Positions 36,958 to 45,179 of a DNA stretch of 64,000 nucleotides are shown here, one piece after another; position 1 is the stretch's first letter; each line of letters begins with the position of its first letter. The notes under the pieces are model-generated. The model saw nothing but the letters and a program-made list of their open reading frames with translations. It did no database searches and was not told where the DNA came from. The stretch is from Carnobacterium maltaromaticum DSM 20342 (GTDB lineage: Bacteria > Bacillota > Bacilli > Lactobacillales > Carnobacteriaceae): NCBI RefSeq assembly GCF_000744945.1, contig NZ_JQMX01000001.1:806001-870000 (forward strand). The letters run 5' to 3'. The position numbers and the translations under genes are program-made.

Positions 36958-37021
36958 AGCCTATCATTTAAAACGCTTTCTTTGTTGCTAATAATTATGA
37001 AAAAAATAGGCAAATAGTAAC
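36958..37021 (-). promoter_or_regulatory. Composite promoter element 3 (ROK gene)
   Basis: Plus strand AAAACGCTTTCTTTGTTGC (36970-36988), 17 bases, then ATAGGCAAATAGTAAC. The -10 TAGGCT (36963-36958, minus strand) again lies 6 bases past the cre-like block. Spacing is identical to elements 1 and 2. Confidence 0.65.
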
Positions 37022-37042
37022 ACATTTGATAACTAGCAAAAA

Positions 37043-37078
37043 AACAACCTATATTAGATAAATCAACAATAGGTTGTT
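37043..37078 (-). terminator. Terminator upstream of the ROK promoter
   Basis: AACAACCTAT (37078-37069) pairs with ATAGGTTGTT on the minus strand and TTTTTGC follows. It insulates the ROK promoter from the HTH gene. Confidence 0.75.
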
Positions 37079-37318
37079 CAGCTATTTATTCTAAATTTAT
37101 AAAGATAAATGCAATTTTTTTAATTGTTTGAATCGATTCAACTGTTAATATGGCCCACAACTCTCATAATTAATAAATGAATACCAACGAACATACAAAT
37201 AGTCTAGCTTTCTTGGCTCTACCAGAAATGTAGCAAAATCTAATGATACATATATATTTTTTTAGACCTACCTAACTCTTTCCTGTTTCTCAGTTGTTCA
37301 ATTTATCTCACTCACTCG

Positions 37319-37756
37319 TTACCCCTCCGAAAAAGTTTTTAATTGCGCATCAAATAATAACTCGTCTATTTCAATTAAGCTCTGACTATGACTCATCCCA
37401 AAAATAACGATGGCATCCCATTTATGTTTTGGGTAAAGTTTTGCGTAGCCTGTTTTCTTCAATAAGTCATTGGTTTCATCCACATCCATACCAAAGCCTA
37501 TCGCTAGCGCAATTAATTTTTCTCTAGACGGTTTCCGTTTCCCATCAAAATATTGGTAACCAGTCGCTTCAGAAATACCTGACTTACGCATAACTTCTGC
37601 TTTCGTGACATTTTTCTTACTTAGTAACTCTGTCAAATAGAGTTTAAGCTCTTCTTCAATTAAATTTTCCTGATGTTGGCTAAATAGCGTCTTAAAGTCT
37701 GTTGCTTTTTTTAATGAATGCATTAATTTATCTGTATCTTTTTCCAATTTTGACAC
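37319..37756 (-). CDS. Helix-turn-helix regulator paired with a protein kinase
   Basis: 145 residues. A Cro/C1-type HTH is visible at about 55-85 (TKAEVMRKSGISEATGYQYFDGKRKPSREKLIALA), preceded by a charged helical region and followed by an unknown C-terminal part (DVDETNDLLKKTGYAKLYPKH...). The start is uncertain: GTG 37756 or TTG 37747, the latter 8 bases after AGCAGG. It diverges from the kinase gene across about 150 bases, with both promoters in the gap, so it is a likely regulator of that gene and perhaps a phosphorylation target. Confidence 0.8.
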   Translation of the reverse strand: MSKLEKDTDKLMHSLKKATDFKTLFSQHQENLIEEELKLYLTELLSKKNVTKAEVMRKSGISEATGYQYFDGKRKPSREKLIALAIGFGMDVDETNDLLKKTGYAKLYPKHKWDAIVIFGMSHSQSLIEIDELLFDAQLKTFSEG

Positions 37757-37856
37757 CTGCTTCTTTTAGATTATGTGATTATTATAACAATTTGTGACCA
37801 TTTATTCAGATTTATTTTTATTCCCTTCAAACAAACCTGTTCTTTACCTGACAATT

Positions 37857-37865
37857 TGCTATAAT
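37857..37865 (+). promoter_or_regulatory. Extended -10 promoter of the kinase gene
   Basis: TGCTATAAT (TGn plus TATAAT) about 46 bases before the ATG, without a good -35. On the minus strand the divergent HTH gene also has TGTTATAAT (near 37785-37793). Confidence 0.55.
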
Positions 37866-37910
37866 AAAATTGATGAAACATTTGTTTAGTAAAGGAGATA
37901 CTAACGACCT

Positions 37911-39107
37911 ATGAATTTAGAAAAAGGACACTATAAAGAGATTGAAGCCTTGACAGAAAAAGAAAATGGACCTGTTTTGGTGCGTAATATTCAAACAAAA
38001 GAATTTTTTGTTCGAAAAAAATACGCTCTGACATTACAAAATCGTTTAGAAAAACTTAGTTTAATTACTCACCCTCATCTACCTAAAATTGAAGAAATCG
38101 TGACTTCAAACAATGAACTTTGGCTATATGAAGAATTTATCCACGGGAAAAATTTACAAGAATATATCCAATTGAATCAACAATTGCCTACTGAAACTAC
38201 TTTAGAAATTGCTAAAAGTGTGACAGAAGCTTTAGTAGTCCTCCATGAAAAAAACTTGATTCACCGAGACATAAAACTAACCAATATTATGATTTCAAAT
38301 GATGGTGTGATTAAGTTAATTGACTTTGATGCAATTCGTTTCTATGATGGAACAAAAGATACTGATACTGTTAACTTAGGTACACTAGGCTTTGCTGCTC
38401 CAGAACAATTTGGTTTTGCCGAAACAGATGAACGTAGTGATATATATTCACTTGGCGTCGTATTGAATGTTTGCTTAACAAAAAATTATCCAAAAGATCA
38501 GCTGACAACAAATGTTTATTTGAAGGATATTGTCCAAAAATCGATTAACCTGGATCCAAGCAATCGATTCCAATCCGCTAAAGATATGCAAGCTGCTATT
38601 CATCAACAACTTACTCTTTTGAAGATAGAAAAGAATCACCCAAAACAGAATCCAAAAGTATCGGTAGAAAAAAAGCGACTCGTTCCTAAAACATCTATTC
38701 AAAAAACCGTTACAAAAGAGCAATCAAATTTTATTAGGCATTATGTACCTGGCTTTCGTACCAATCAACTATGGAAAAAGGTCATCGCTTGTTTTGGCTA
38801 TCTTTGTATTTTTCTTCTCTACTCTATCATGCTTTCTAGAGGTACGCCGCTAGACCGCTTTTTAGAAGGTATCACTTATACAGTTCTTTTTATCTTTCCT
38901 CTTATTATTTTGACTAACTTTCTCTCAATAAAAAAATGGATTCCTTTTATCCACTCCAATAAGCTCTGGGCGGTTTGTTGTGGCTGGCTATTGGTTGGTA
39001 TCTGTTGGTTTTTCCTTAGTGGAATCACTATTCAAACCTTCGAAAACCTATACTCCCCTGAGTTTATTGAACAAAGAGAACTAAACTCGACTGATTCTAA
39101 AACATAA
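37911..39107 (+). CDS. Membrane-anchored Ser/Thr protein kinase with atypical DFD motif
   Basis: 398 residues. Kinase domain about 5-235: probable ATP-site lysine in FVRKK (36/37), HRDIKLTN (118-125), DFD (138-140) in place of DFG, AAPEQFG (162-168) and DERSDIYSLG. The glycine loop is degenerate (only ENGPV is seen). A basic linker leads to three membrane segments (about 290-310, 320-342 and 352-375) and a short tail. HRD, N125 and D138 are kept, so catalysis is plausible. This is a different class from the PASTA kinase at 11-13 kb: it has no outside domain. A lipoprotein and membrane-protein gene follow. Confidence 0.87.
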   Translation: MNLEKGHYKEIEALTEKENGPVLVRNIQTKEFFVRKKYALTLQNRLEKLSLITHPHLPKIEEIVTSNNELWLYEEFIHGKNLQEYIQLNQQLPTETTLEIAKSVTEALVVLHEKNLIHRDIKLTNIMISNDGVIKLIDFDAIRFYDGTKDTDTVNLGTLGFAAPEQFGFAETDERSDIYSLGVVLNVCLTKNYPKDQLTTNVYLKDIVQKSINLDPSNRFQSAKDMQAAIHQQLTLLKIEKNHPKQNPKVSVEKKRLVPKTSIQKTVTKEQSNFIRHYVPGFRTNQLWKKVIACFGYLCIFLLYSIMLSRGTPLDRFLEGITYTVLFIFPLIILTNFLSIKKWIPFIHSNKLWAVCCGWLLVGICWFFLSGITIQTFENLYSPEFIEQRELNSTDSKT

Positions 39108-39121
39108 CTTACTAAACTTTT

Positions 39122-39155
39122 AGGCTAGGATAACAATCCAAAGCCTTTTTTATTT
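39122..39155 (+). terminator. Terminator after the kinase gene
   Basis: GGCTAGGAT pairs with ATCCAAAGCC (bulged stem), then TTTTTTATTTT, 15 bases past the kinase stop. Confidence 0.65.
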
Positions 39156-39243
39156 TCCTGAAACTATGCTTCTTGCATAGGACTTTTCCTTCTAGTATCG
39201 GCATAATTGTATTTGTAAGACGGACTAAATAATAAAGGAGAAG

Positions 39244-39753
39244 ATGAAAATGAAAAATGTAAAAAAATTAGGTTTAGGTTTGTTCATTATGAGTTTGGCA
39301 GGTGTCGCTTTGGGCTGTAGTTCAGACACTTCAACTAAAAAAGCAGAGACAAAAAAAGAAGATAAAACTGAGGAAGTAAAAAAAGACCAAGCAACGGATA
39401 GCGGTGATTTAGGTGACTTCCATGTTGCCATTCAAGATTTTTCTAGAGGACAAGATTTCGAAGGCTCTGAAGTTGGAATTGTACAATATGAGTTCACAAA
39501 TAATAGTGAAGACAATCAAATGTTCACAGTTGCAATTAGTCCTAAAGTCTTTCAAAATGGTGTTGCCTTAGATAGCGCTGTTATGACTGAAGATGGTTTT
39601 TCTGATGGCTTAACTGAAATTCAACCTGGTGCTAAGATTACGATTAAAACAGCCTATAAATTGGCAGATACTGAAAACCCAGTTTCCGTCGAAGTCAGCC
39701 CTACCTTTAGCTTAAAGGATGAAAAATTGACGAAAGAATTTACTTTACAGTAA
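39244..39753 (+). CDS. DUF5067-like surface lipoprotein
   Basis: 169 residues. Signal peptide (about 1-22) ending in a lipobox-like ALGC, then a lysine/glutamate-rich linker (about 27-55) and a beta-sandwich domain (about 60-168: FHVAIQDFSRGQD... IVQYEFTNNSEDNQMFTV... ALDSAVM). This resembles DUF5067 proteins, immunoglobulin-like lipoproteins of unknown role in Firmicutes. The ATG at 39244 or 39250 both fit the AAAGGAG site. It is separated from the kinase gene by a terminator and followed 13 bases later by a small membrane-protein gene. Confidence 0.82.
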   Translation: MKMKNVKKLGLGLFIMSLAGVALGCSSDTSTKKAETKKEDKTEEVKKDQATDSGDLGDFHVAIQDFSRGQDFEGSEVGIVQYEFTNNSEDNQMFTVAISPKVFQNGVALDSAVMTEDGFSDGLTEIQPGAKITIKTAYKLADTENPVSVEVSPTFSLKDEKLTKEFTLQ

Positions 39754-39766
39754 ATAGGAGGCACTT

Positions 39767-40099
39767 ATGCGCAAAACAATCGGTATTATCTCTATTATTC
39801 TAAGTGTCTTTGTCGGCTTTCAATCAATGATTGCAGGTTTAGGCAATACTCTTTCGCAAAACAATGAAATTGGTGGTTCAACTGGATTCTTGCTTTCAAT
39901 TTTATTATTGATTGCTGGAATTACAGTTTTGGCATCTAAAGGTGCAAAAGGAATGTTAATCTTTAGTATGCTTTTATATGCAATTGGTGGATTATTAGGA
40001 TTTGTTGGAGCAGGAAGTTATAGTGATTTAGTTATTTGGTCCGTCATTAGCTTGCTCTTTGCTGTCCTATTGCTTCTTCAAATTAGAAAAATCCATTAA
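39767..40099 (+). CDS. Small four-helix membrane protein (DUF4064-like)
   Basis: 110 residues with four membrane segments (about 5-24, 39-57, 62-83, 86-106) and almost no soluble part. Small proteins with this layout (DUF4064-type) often neighbour DUF5067 lipoproteins and kinases in Gram-positive bacteria. It has an AGGAGG site and lies 13 bases after the lipoprotein stop, so the two are cotranscribed. The function is unknown. Confidence 0.7.
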   Translation: MRKTIGIISIILSVFVGFQSMIAGLGNTLSQNNEIGGSTGFLLSILLLIAGITVLASKGAKGMLIFSMLLYAIGGLLGFVGAGSYSDLVIWSVISLLFAVLLLLQIRKIH

Positions 40100-40106
40100 T
40101 AGCCAC

Positions 40107-40163
40107 AAAAGAACGAATCAAGTTTGAGTTTAGGATAGGACTCTCTTGATTCGTTCTTTTTTT
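40107..40163 (+). terminator. Terminator of the lipoprotein unit
   Basis: AAAAGAACGAATCAAG (40107-40122) pairs perfectly with CTTGATTCGTTCTTTT (40145-40160), followed by TTT. Confidence 0.85.
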
Positions 40164-40213
40164 GTTTCATACTATGTAAAAAGATACCACTACTCCTTTA
40201 AGAAGTTGGTATC

Positions 40214-40324
40214 TTCCACTATGATATATAAGATAAATTAGCTATGTCGTGTTCCTATGGTATATTGGGCAAATCAACTATGTGGTCATTCTATGATATA
40301 TATGATAAGTGAATCATGTCATCG
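40214..40324. repeat. Three tandem imperfect repeats of about 37 bases
   Basis: Units at 40214-40251, 40252-40288 and 40289-40324. Each starts TTCY and carries CTATGRTATATA-like and ATGTSRT-like blocks at matching places. The next unit is broken off after TTCTA. No coding potential is seen. Confidence 0.6.
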
Positions 40325-40586
40325 TTCTACAAAAACAAAATAGCATTGCTCTTGTCTATACATCTACTATAACGAACCTCTAGAAACATATCAATATCCA
40401 AAAGACTTCCTTCACTTTTTATACTTATTTCGTACACATTTTTGTGACATTTAGCTTTAACAGCTACTATAATACTTAAATTGTGTCCTTTTACATACAC
40501 AAAACAGTGCTTAAAAGGTTTCTTTAAGATAAAAATAAAGCAATAAACTATAGTCTATTGCTTTGTTTTTAAGTTACTACTCTTCT

Positions 40587-41810
40587 TTAACGATAAATAA
40601 TCGTCTCTTTATGACTTTCAACTGTTATTTTCCCATTTTTAATAACAAATACTCGTTCTGGAATATCAATGATTGCGTCATGTTTCAACAAGGTGTCTAG
40701 TAAAACCAGATCCGCTTGTTTTCCAACCCCAATCCCATAATTCGTTAGACCAATAGCTTTAGCTGGATTTTCTGTAATCATTGGCAAAACAGTTGGTAAA
40801 TCGTCTGCTCCACCTAAATGACCTACAGGAATTGCTAACATGGCTGTTTGTAAAATATCACCATTCCCATAAGGAGTAAATGCATTCCGAATGTTGTTAG
40901 TTGCAATACACATGTTAACGCCACCGTCTCTGAGCTTTCTAATTGGTGTTACAGCCCGTCTAACATTATAGGCATCATTACGTGCACCCAAATGTAAATC
41001 AGTCGCAGGCAATGCCATAACACTAATTCCAGCTTCTGCAATTAAGGCAATAATTGGATCCAACTGTTCCTTTGGCAATGCATGTAACGCTGTCAAATGG
41101 CCCACTGATACACGACCTTGATATCCTTCTTCAATGGTTTTATGGCAAAGATATTCAATTGATATATCTGTCGCCTCATCACTAAAATCTTGATGTAAAT
41201 CAATCGATTTGTTATATTTTTTAGCAATCTCAAAAATCAAATCAATATGATCATTAGCTGGCGAATCATTGTACGGAATTCCCCCAACTACATCTGCACC
41301 CATCTCCATCGCTTCGTACATCATTTTTTCGGTACCTGGTGCTTTAAAGATACCTTCTTGCGGAAATGCTACAACTTGAATATCGACTAAATCTTTGTAC
41401 TCTTCCTTCAATTGCATAATTGTTTCAAAACCCGTAAAACCTTGCGCTGGATCAAATTCTGCATGTGTCCGAATTGCTGTTACACCGCGAGGAATAATCA
41501 TTTCTAATGCTTTTTTAGCGCGAGTATAAATATCTTCTTTTGTAAACGTTGGTTTTAACTCAGCAGTCACCTTGATTGCTTCTTGTAATGTACCCGATTT
41601 ATTTGGTTTACGACTTGCAATCAGGGCTTTATCTAAATGAATATGACTCTCAACAAACCCAGGAACTAAAACCTTACCATTTGCTTCAATAATTTTTGTA
41701 GCAGGTTCATTAATCTCTTTTTCGATTGCACTTATTTTTCCATCTGTAATTCCAACATCCATTAATTCTTCATCATCATTTAAGCGTACTTGTTTTAATA
41801 AAATATCCAT
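40587..41810 (-). CDS. Cytosine-deaminase-like amidohydrolase
   Basis: 407 residues from ATG 41810, which is 7 bases past AAGGAG; an ATG at 41816 abuts that site. Amidohydrolase-fold motifs are VPGFVESHIHLDKAL (metal histidines), TAIRTHAEFDP, DLHQDFSDEA, VGHLTALH and LPATDLHLGARND, closest to the CodA cytosine deaminase family. It probably deaminates a cytosine- or purine-like base or ring compound, but the substrate is not proven. It is cotranscribed with the permease gene 31 bases upstream, both divergent from a PucR-type regulator. Confidence 0.82.
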   Translation of the reverse strand: MDILLKQVRLNDDEELMDVGITDGKISAIEKEINEPATKIIEANGKVLVPGFVESHIHLDKALIASRKPNKSGTLQEAIKVTAELKPTFTKEDIYTRAKKALEMIIPRGVTAIRTHAEFDPAQGFTGFETIMQLKEEYKDLVDIQVVAFPQEGIFKAPGTEKMMYEAMEMGADVVGGIPYNDSPANDHIDLIFEIAKKYNKSIDLHQDFSDEATDISIEYLCHKTIEEGYQGRVSVGHLTALHALPKEQLDPIIALIAEAGISVMALPATDLHLGARNDAYNVRRAVTPIRKLRDGGVNMCIATNNIRNAFTPYGNGDILQTAMLAIPVGHLGGADDLPTVLPMITENPAKAIGLTNYGIGVGKQADLVLLDTLLKHDAIIDIPERVFVIKNGKITVESHKETIIYR

Positions 41811-41841
41811 TTTCATGCTCCTTCATATCGTTTTATTTTCT

Positions 41842-43200
41842 TTAAGCAAAGACTAATGAAATCACTAAAAGTAATACTGATGCTAAACTAATCCATTTAA
41901 TATTCCCTTTTACAACATCAAGAATTGGAATTTGGAAACCTGAAGATAAAGCTTGCATCGTAATATTTACAAAACTCATTTGACTACCTAAACCAACACC
42001 AATCGTCACAAAACCTAGTGCTAATGGCGTAAAGCCTAATGAAACAGCAACAGGTAAAACCAACGTTAATACTGACCCCACATAAGCTCCTGCTGGAATC
42101 CCAATTAAAATTCCTGTTAAAACCGCAACTGGTACAACTAAGAAGGCTGGTGCATGATTTGCCACCCCAGCAATGACAGCAAATGTGCCTGTTTCAGCAA
42201 TAATATTGATAAAGGCTAAGAAAATACCGACTTGGAATAAACGGGTTAAGATATACGTAGATCCATCTACCATTGCTTCAACCGATTCATTTAAATTGAA
42301 TTTTGTACAAATAAAGATTAATAAAATTGTAACGACCATGTAAACTAACGGTGTAAAAATCGCAACTCCGACTAAATCATTAACTAATGGTCCAAAGATT
42401 ACTGCAAATAACAAGAATATAGCGGGTAATGTAATTTTGAATAATTGTCCGTTACTTAGGCTTGAATATTCATCCGTTGCATCTTCTTTAAATCCAACTT
42501 TGCGAAGTTTTGTTCCAAAGAAAGCTAATAAAATAGCAATAATCACAAATACTAACCAATAAGGACGCATTGTTGCAACATATTCACTAACTGTCACATC
42601 ACCTAATTTTGATACGATACTAGACTCTAGAGATGCTGGTGAAGTTGTAAATGAAACTGCAGCAGCTAAGGACATCGCAGCAATTAATTCTGGCACAACA
42701 CCAACGGCTGCAAAAGCTAAAGGCGCAATAACCATGGCACTTCCGCCACCAATTCCTGACATATAAGTTGCAGCAGCAAGTAAAATAACGATAAAGGCTG
42801 ACACATACTCAACTTTCCCTTTTGTCCCCCGCTTAGCTAATGTTAATGCCGCTGTATAACCACCTGATTTAAATACAGCCATAGCAATAGCAGAATTAAT
42901 AATTGGAACAGTAATACTTAACATTGTAGGAATCGTTTCTAAAAATTGAGTATTGGCTTCTGCCAGTCCAATCCCACCAATCAACATTGCTAAAATACCA
43001 CCGGCTAAACCGGCAATAATCATATCTACTTTTAAAAATAATAGCGTTAATACTAAGACCAAAGGAATGATGGTAACAAATGCCATAAAACCAGTTGGTG
43101 TTTTTACTGCTTCAATTCCCGCTGCATAGGCAATAGTCGGTAAAGCCGTAATCATTAAAATAAGTGCTAGTAGTAATCCTTTTTTCTGATTCTTTTTCAT
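41842..43200 (-). CDS. Permease of the ion-transporter (IT) type, substrate unknown
   Basis: 452 residues, 11-12 hydrophobic helices. Re-entrant-like loops GIGGGSAMVIAPLA and GIPAGAYVGSVL lie in the two halves, as in the IT superfamily (NhaC, CitMHS and DcuC-like proteins). It starts the permease-amidohydrolase operon. Together with the PucR regulator this suggests import of the amidohydrolase substrate, perhaps a base or an N-containing acid. Family and substrate cannot be fixed from the sequence alone. Confidence 0.72.
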   Translation of the reverse strand: MKKNQKKGLLLALILMITALPTIAYAAGIEAVKTPTGFMAFVTIIPLVLVLTLLFLKVDMIIAGLAGGILAMLIGGIGLAEANTQFLETIPTMLSITVPIINSAIAMAVFKSGGYTAALTLAKRGTKGKVEYVSAFIVILLAAATYMSGIGGGSAMVIAPLAFAAVGVVPELIAAMSLAAAVSFTTSPASLESSIVSKLGDVTVSEYVATMRPYWLVFVIIAILLAFFGTKLRKVGFKEDATDEYSSLSNGQLFKITLPAIFLLFAVIFGPLVNDLVGVAIFTPLVYMVVTILLIFICTKFNLNESVEAMVDGSTYILTRLFQVGIFLAFINIIAETGTFAVIAGVANHAPAFLVVPVAVLTGILIGIPAGAYVGSVLTLVLPVAVSLGFTPLALGFVTIGVGLGSQMSFVNITMQALSSGFQIPILDVVKGNIKWISLASVLLLVISLVFA

Positions 43201-43360
43201 TTTCTTTCTCCTTTATATTTTATTTTAAACTAGTTAAATTGCCCCCAATACAACTAATCTATCTCAACTATAAATAAATTCAAGCCTAGATTGCAAGCAA
43301 AGCGGCTTTTGATTTTTAGCTTTTCTAAGCGAGAGTAAAGAAGTTATTTGATAGTTTCAT

Positions 43361-43374
43361 TGTAAGCGTTCACG
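43361..43374 (+). promoter_or_regulatory. CcpA cre site
   Basis: TGTAAGCGTTCACG matches 13 of 14 positions of TGWAANCGNTNWCA. It lies between the two divergent promoters. Confidence 0.65.
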
Positions 43375-43407
43375 TAGTTTTTTACATTAGTCTTTTCAGA
43401 TAATATC

Positions 43408-43436
43408 TTGACAGCTTTTTATCTATAGAAGATAAA
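43408..43436 (+). promoter_or_regulatory. Promoter of the PucR-type regulator gene
   Basis: -35 TTGACA (43408-43413), 17-base spacer, -10 GATAAA (43431-43436), about 60 bases before the ATG. Confidence 0.7.
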
Positions 43437-43498
43437 ACTTTTCACTAGACAAACTTACTTAGATTGATTATTCTATTCAATAAGAAGGGAGTTTTATT

Positions 43499-45121
43499 AT
43501 GCCGATTTTATTAACAGATATTCTAGACTTAGATTCACTTGGCGACTCTCGAATCATTAGCGGTACAGATGGGTTAACCAACGAAGTTTCCGATATTATG
43601 GTTATGGAAGCTCCCGATGTTGAAAATTGGAGCAGTTCTGGTCAATTAATTCTAACTAGCCTTTATAGCATTCAAAACTATACTGAACAACAACAATTTG
43701 CTTTTATTGAAAAATTAGCTCACTTAAAAATAAGTGGTCTTATTATTAAAATAGATCGGTTTGTGGAACAAATTCCCAATGGTTTTATATTAGGGAGTCA
43801 ACAATTTAGTTTACCAATTATTGAAATCCCTAATAAGATTCGTTATACGACTATTTTAGTTGAGGTCATGCAACTTTTATCCAATCATAAAGCTCGTTTA
43901 CTAAATCGTTATCGAGATGTGCATAGTTACTTTTCCATTTTAGCTCTCAATCAAGCTACGATTGGCGATATACTCTCTGCTTTGGAAAGTTATATTCATA
44001 ATCCTATTTCTTTATGTACGGAAGACTTCAATGTTTTAGCTACAACTGATAGCCGACTTAATCTGTGTGACATCCAAGATGAAGCTGAAATTGAAGAAAA
44101 ATCAGAGGTTAATTTTACTTATCAACGGAAGCTTGTCTCCCACCCTAATTTTGCTGAGACTTCATTTTGGCAATTAGCAATTCCAATCTATACAAATGAA
44201 GTTGGCAAAAAATTATTGATTATTCACGAAATCAATCATCCAACACGGGAAATTGATTTTATGGCAATTGAAAATGCAGTAATTGCACTACAAATGGATA
44301 TGTTAAAACAGTTTGCAGTTCGAAATGTCAAACAAAACTATCGAAATGATTTATTTGATGATTTACTCTACGGAAAATGTGCGACTCCAGAGCAGCAAGT
44401 TGATTATGCGCAACAAATTGGACTGTCAGCAAATACAGCATATCGGGTCATTGTCTGGCAATTTAGCAATCAAAAACTTACGACACAACCGAGTTTTGAA
44501 AAACGGAAAAAATTAGCAGATTGCGGGCAACAATTGATTGATCGGATTAAACAACACTACCCAAACATTGCTTACAGAATTCGTAGTAATCGAATTGTTT
44601 TTATCATTGAAGATACTTCTTTTCAGCCGAAAAAAAGCATTGATTTCAGCTCAATCATGAAAAAAATCTATCAAAATTGGCAAGGTGAATCAATTTTATT
44701 AAATATTGGTATCAGTGATCCATGTACATTAAAAACACTTGATAGCGAAAGTAAAAAATCTCTGCAAATCATCCGCCAAGGACAAGCTTTCTTAAAAACA
44801 GATTTTATTCTTTTTTATCAAGACTTAGGTATTTATCGTGTCTTTGCTGAACTTGAAAAAAATACAGAGTTAACAACTTTTATTCCTGCTAAGCTAAGTA
44901 TTTTAATCGATACGTATCCTGAATGGATTCCCACATTGAAAATTTTCTTAGATGAAAATCAAAATTTAAAGAAAACTGCTGAGCAACTATTTGTCCACTA
45001 TAAAACAATTAGCTATCGATTAACAAAAATTAAAGAGTTGACCACTATTAATTTTGCAGATGCTGAAGAATTATTAGCTATTCAAATGGGCTTACGCATT
45101 TATTTATTACAAAACCGCTAA
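43499..45121 (+). CDS. PucR-family transcriptional regulator
   Basis: 540 residues. N-terminal PucR ligand domain (about 1-130: LTDILDLDSLGDSRIISGTDGL... VMEAPDVENW), a middle GGDEF-like region, and a C-terminal PucR-type HTH (about 478-535: LKIFLDENQNLKKTAEQLFVHYKTISYRLTKIKELT). The family activates purine and related N-catabolism genes. It is divergent from the permease-amidohydrolase operon, the likely target. The ATG follows AGGGAG. A bidirectional terminator closes it. Confidence 0.9.
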   Translation: MPILLTDILDLDSLGDSRIISGTDGLTNEVSDIMVMEAPDVENWSSSGQLILTSLYSIQNYTEQQQFAFIEKLAHLKISGLIIKIDRFVEQIPNGFILGSQQFSLPIIEIPNKIRYTTILVEVMQLLSNHKARLLNRYRDVHSYFSILALNQATIGDILSALESYIHNPISLCTEDFNVLATTDSRLNLCDIQDEAEIEEKSEVNFTYQRKLVSHPNFAETSFWQLAIPIYTNEVGKKLLIIHEINHPTREIDFMAIENAVIALQMDMLKQFAVRNVKQNYRNDLFDDLLYGKCATPEQQVDYAQQIGLSANTAYRVIVWQFSNQKLTTQPSFEKRKKLADCGQQLIDRIKQHYPNIAYRIRSNRIVFIIEDTSFQPKKSIDFSSIMKKIYQNWQGESILLNIGISDPCTLKTLDSESKKSLQIIRQGQAFLKTDFILFYQDLGIYRVFAELEKNTELTTFIPAKLSILIDTYPEWIPTLKIFLDENQNLKKTAEQLFVHYKTISYRLTKIKELTTINFADAEELLAIQMGLRIYLLQNR

Positions 45122-45130
45122 TACAAAAGA

Positions 45131-45168
45131 AAAAGGTGCAACGAAACCCATAGTTTCGTTGCACCTTC
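45131..45168. terminator. Bidirectional terminator pucR-type gene / nucleoid protein gene
   Basis: A perfect 15-bp stem AAGGTGCAACGAAAC/GTTTCGTTGCACCTT with a 5-base loop, with A and T runs on its sides. Confidence 0.9.
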
Positions 45169-45179
45169 TTCTTTCTTAA

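Larger units (their letters stand above)
36903..37318. other. Intergenic region between ROK and HTH genes
   Basis: 416 bases without a gene. It contains composite promoter element 3 for the ROK gene (36958-37021) and the terminator 37043-37078 for transcription arriving from the HTH gene. I see nothing further in 37080-37318. Confidence 0.5.
40100..40586. other. Intergenic region with terminator and tandem repeats
   Basis: 487 bases without a gene. It holds the terminator 40107-40163, three tandem imperfect repeats of about 37 bases (40214-40324), and past these an A/T-rich stretch in which I see nothing definite. Confidence 0.5.
43201..43498. other. Divergent control region permease / pucR-type gene
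   Basis: 298 bases. It holds a cre site (43361-43374) and the pucR-side promoter (43408-43436). On the minus strand a plausible permease promoter lies near 43265-43295 (TTGAAT, 16 bases, TAGATT). Confidence 0.5.

Noticed and set aside
40214..40324. Tandem repeats as a CRISPR array
   Set aside because: The units are directly adjacent and diverged, with no unique spacers and no cas genes in the window.
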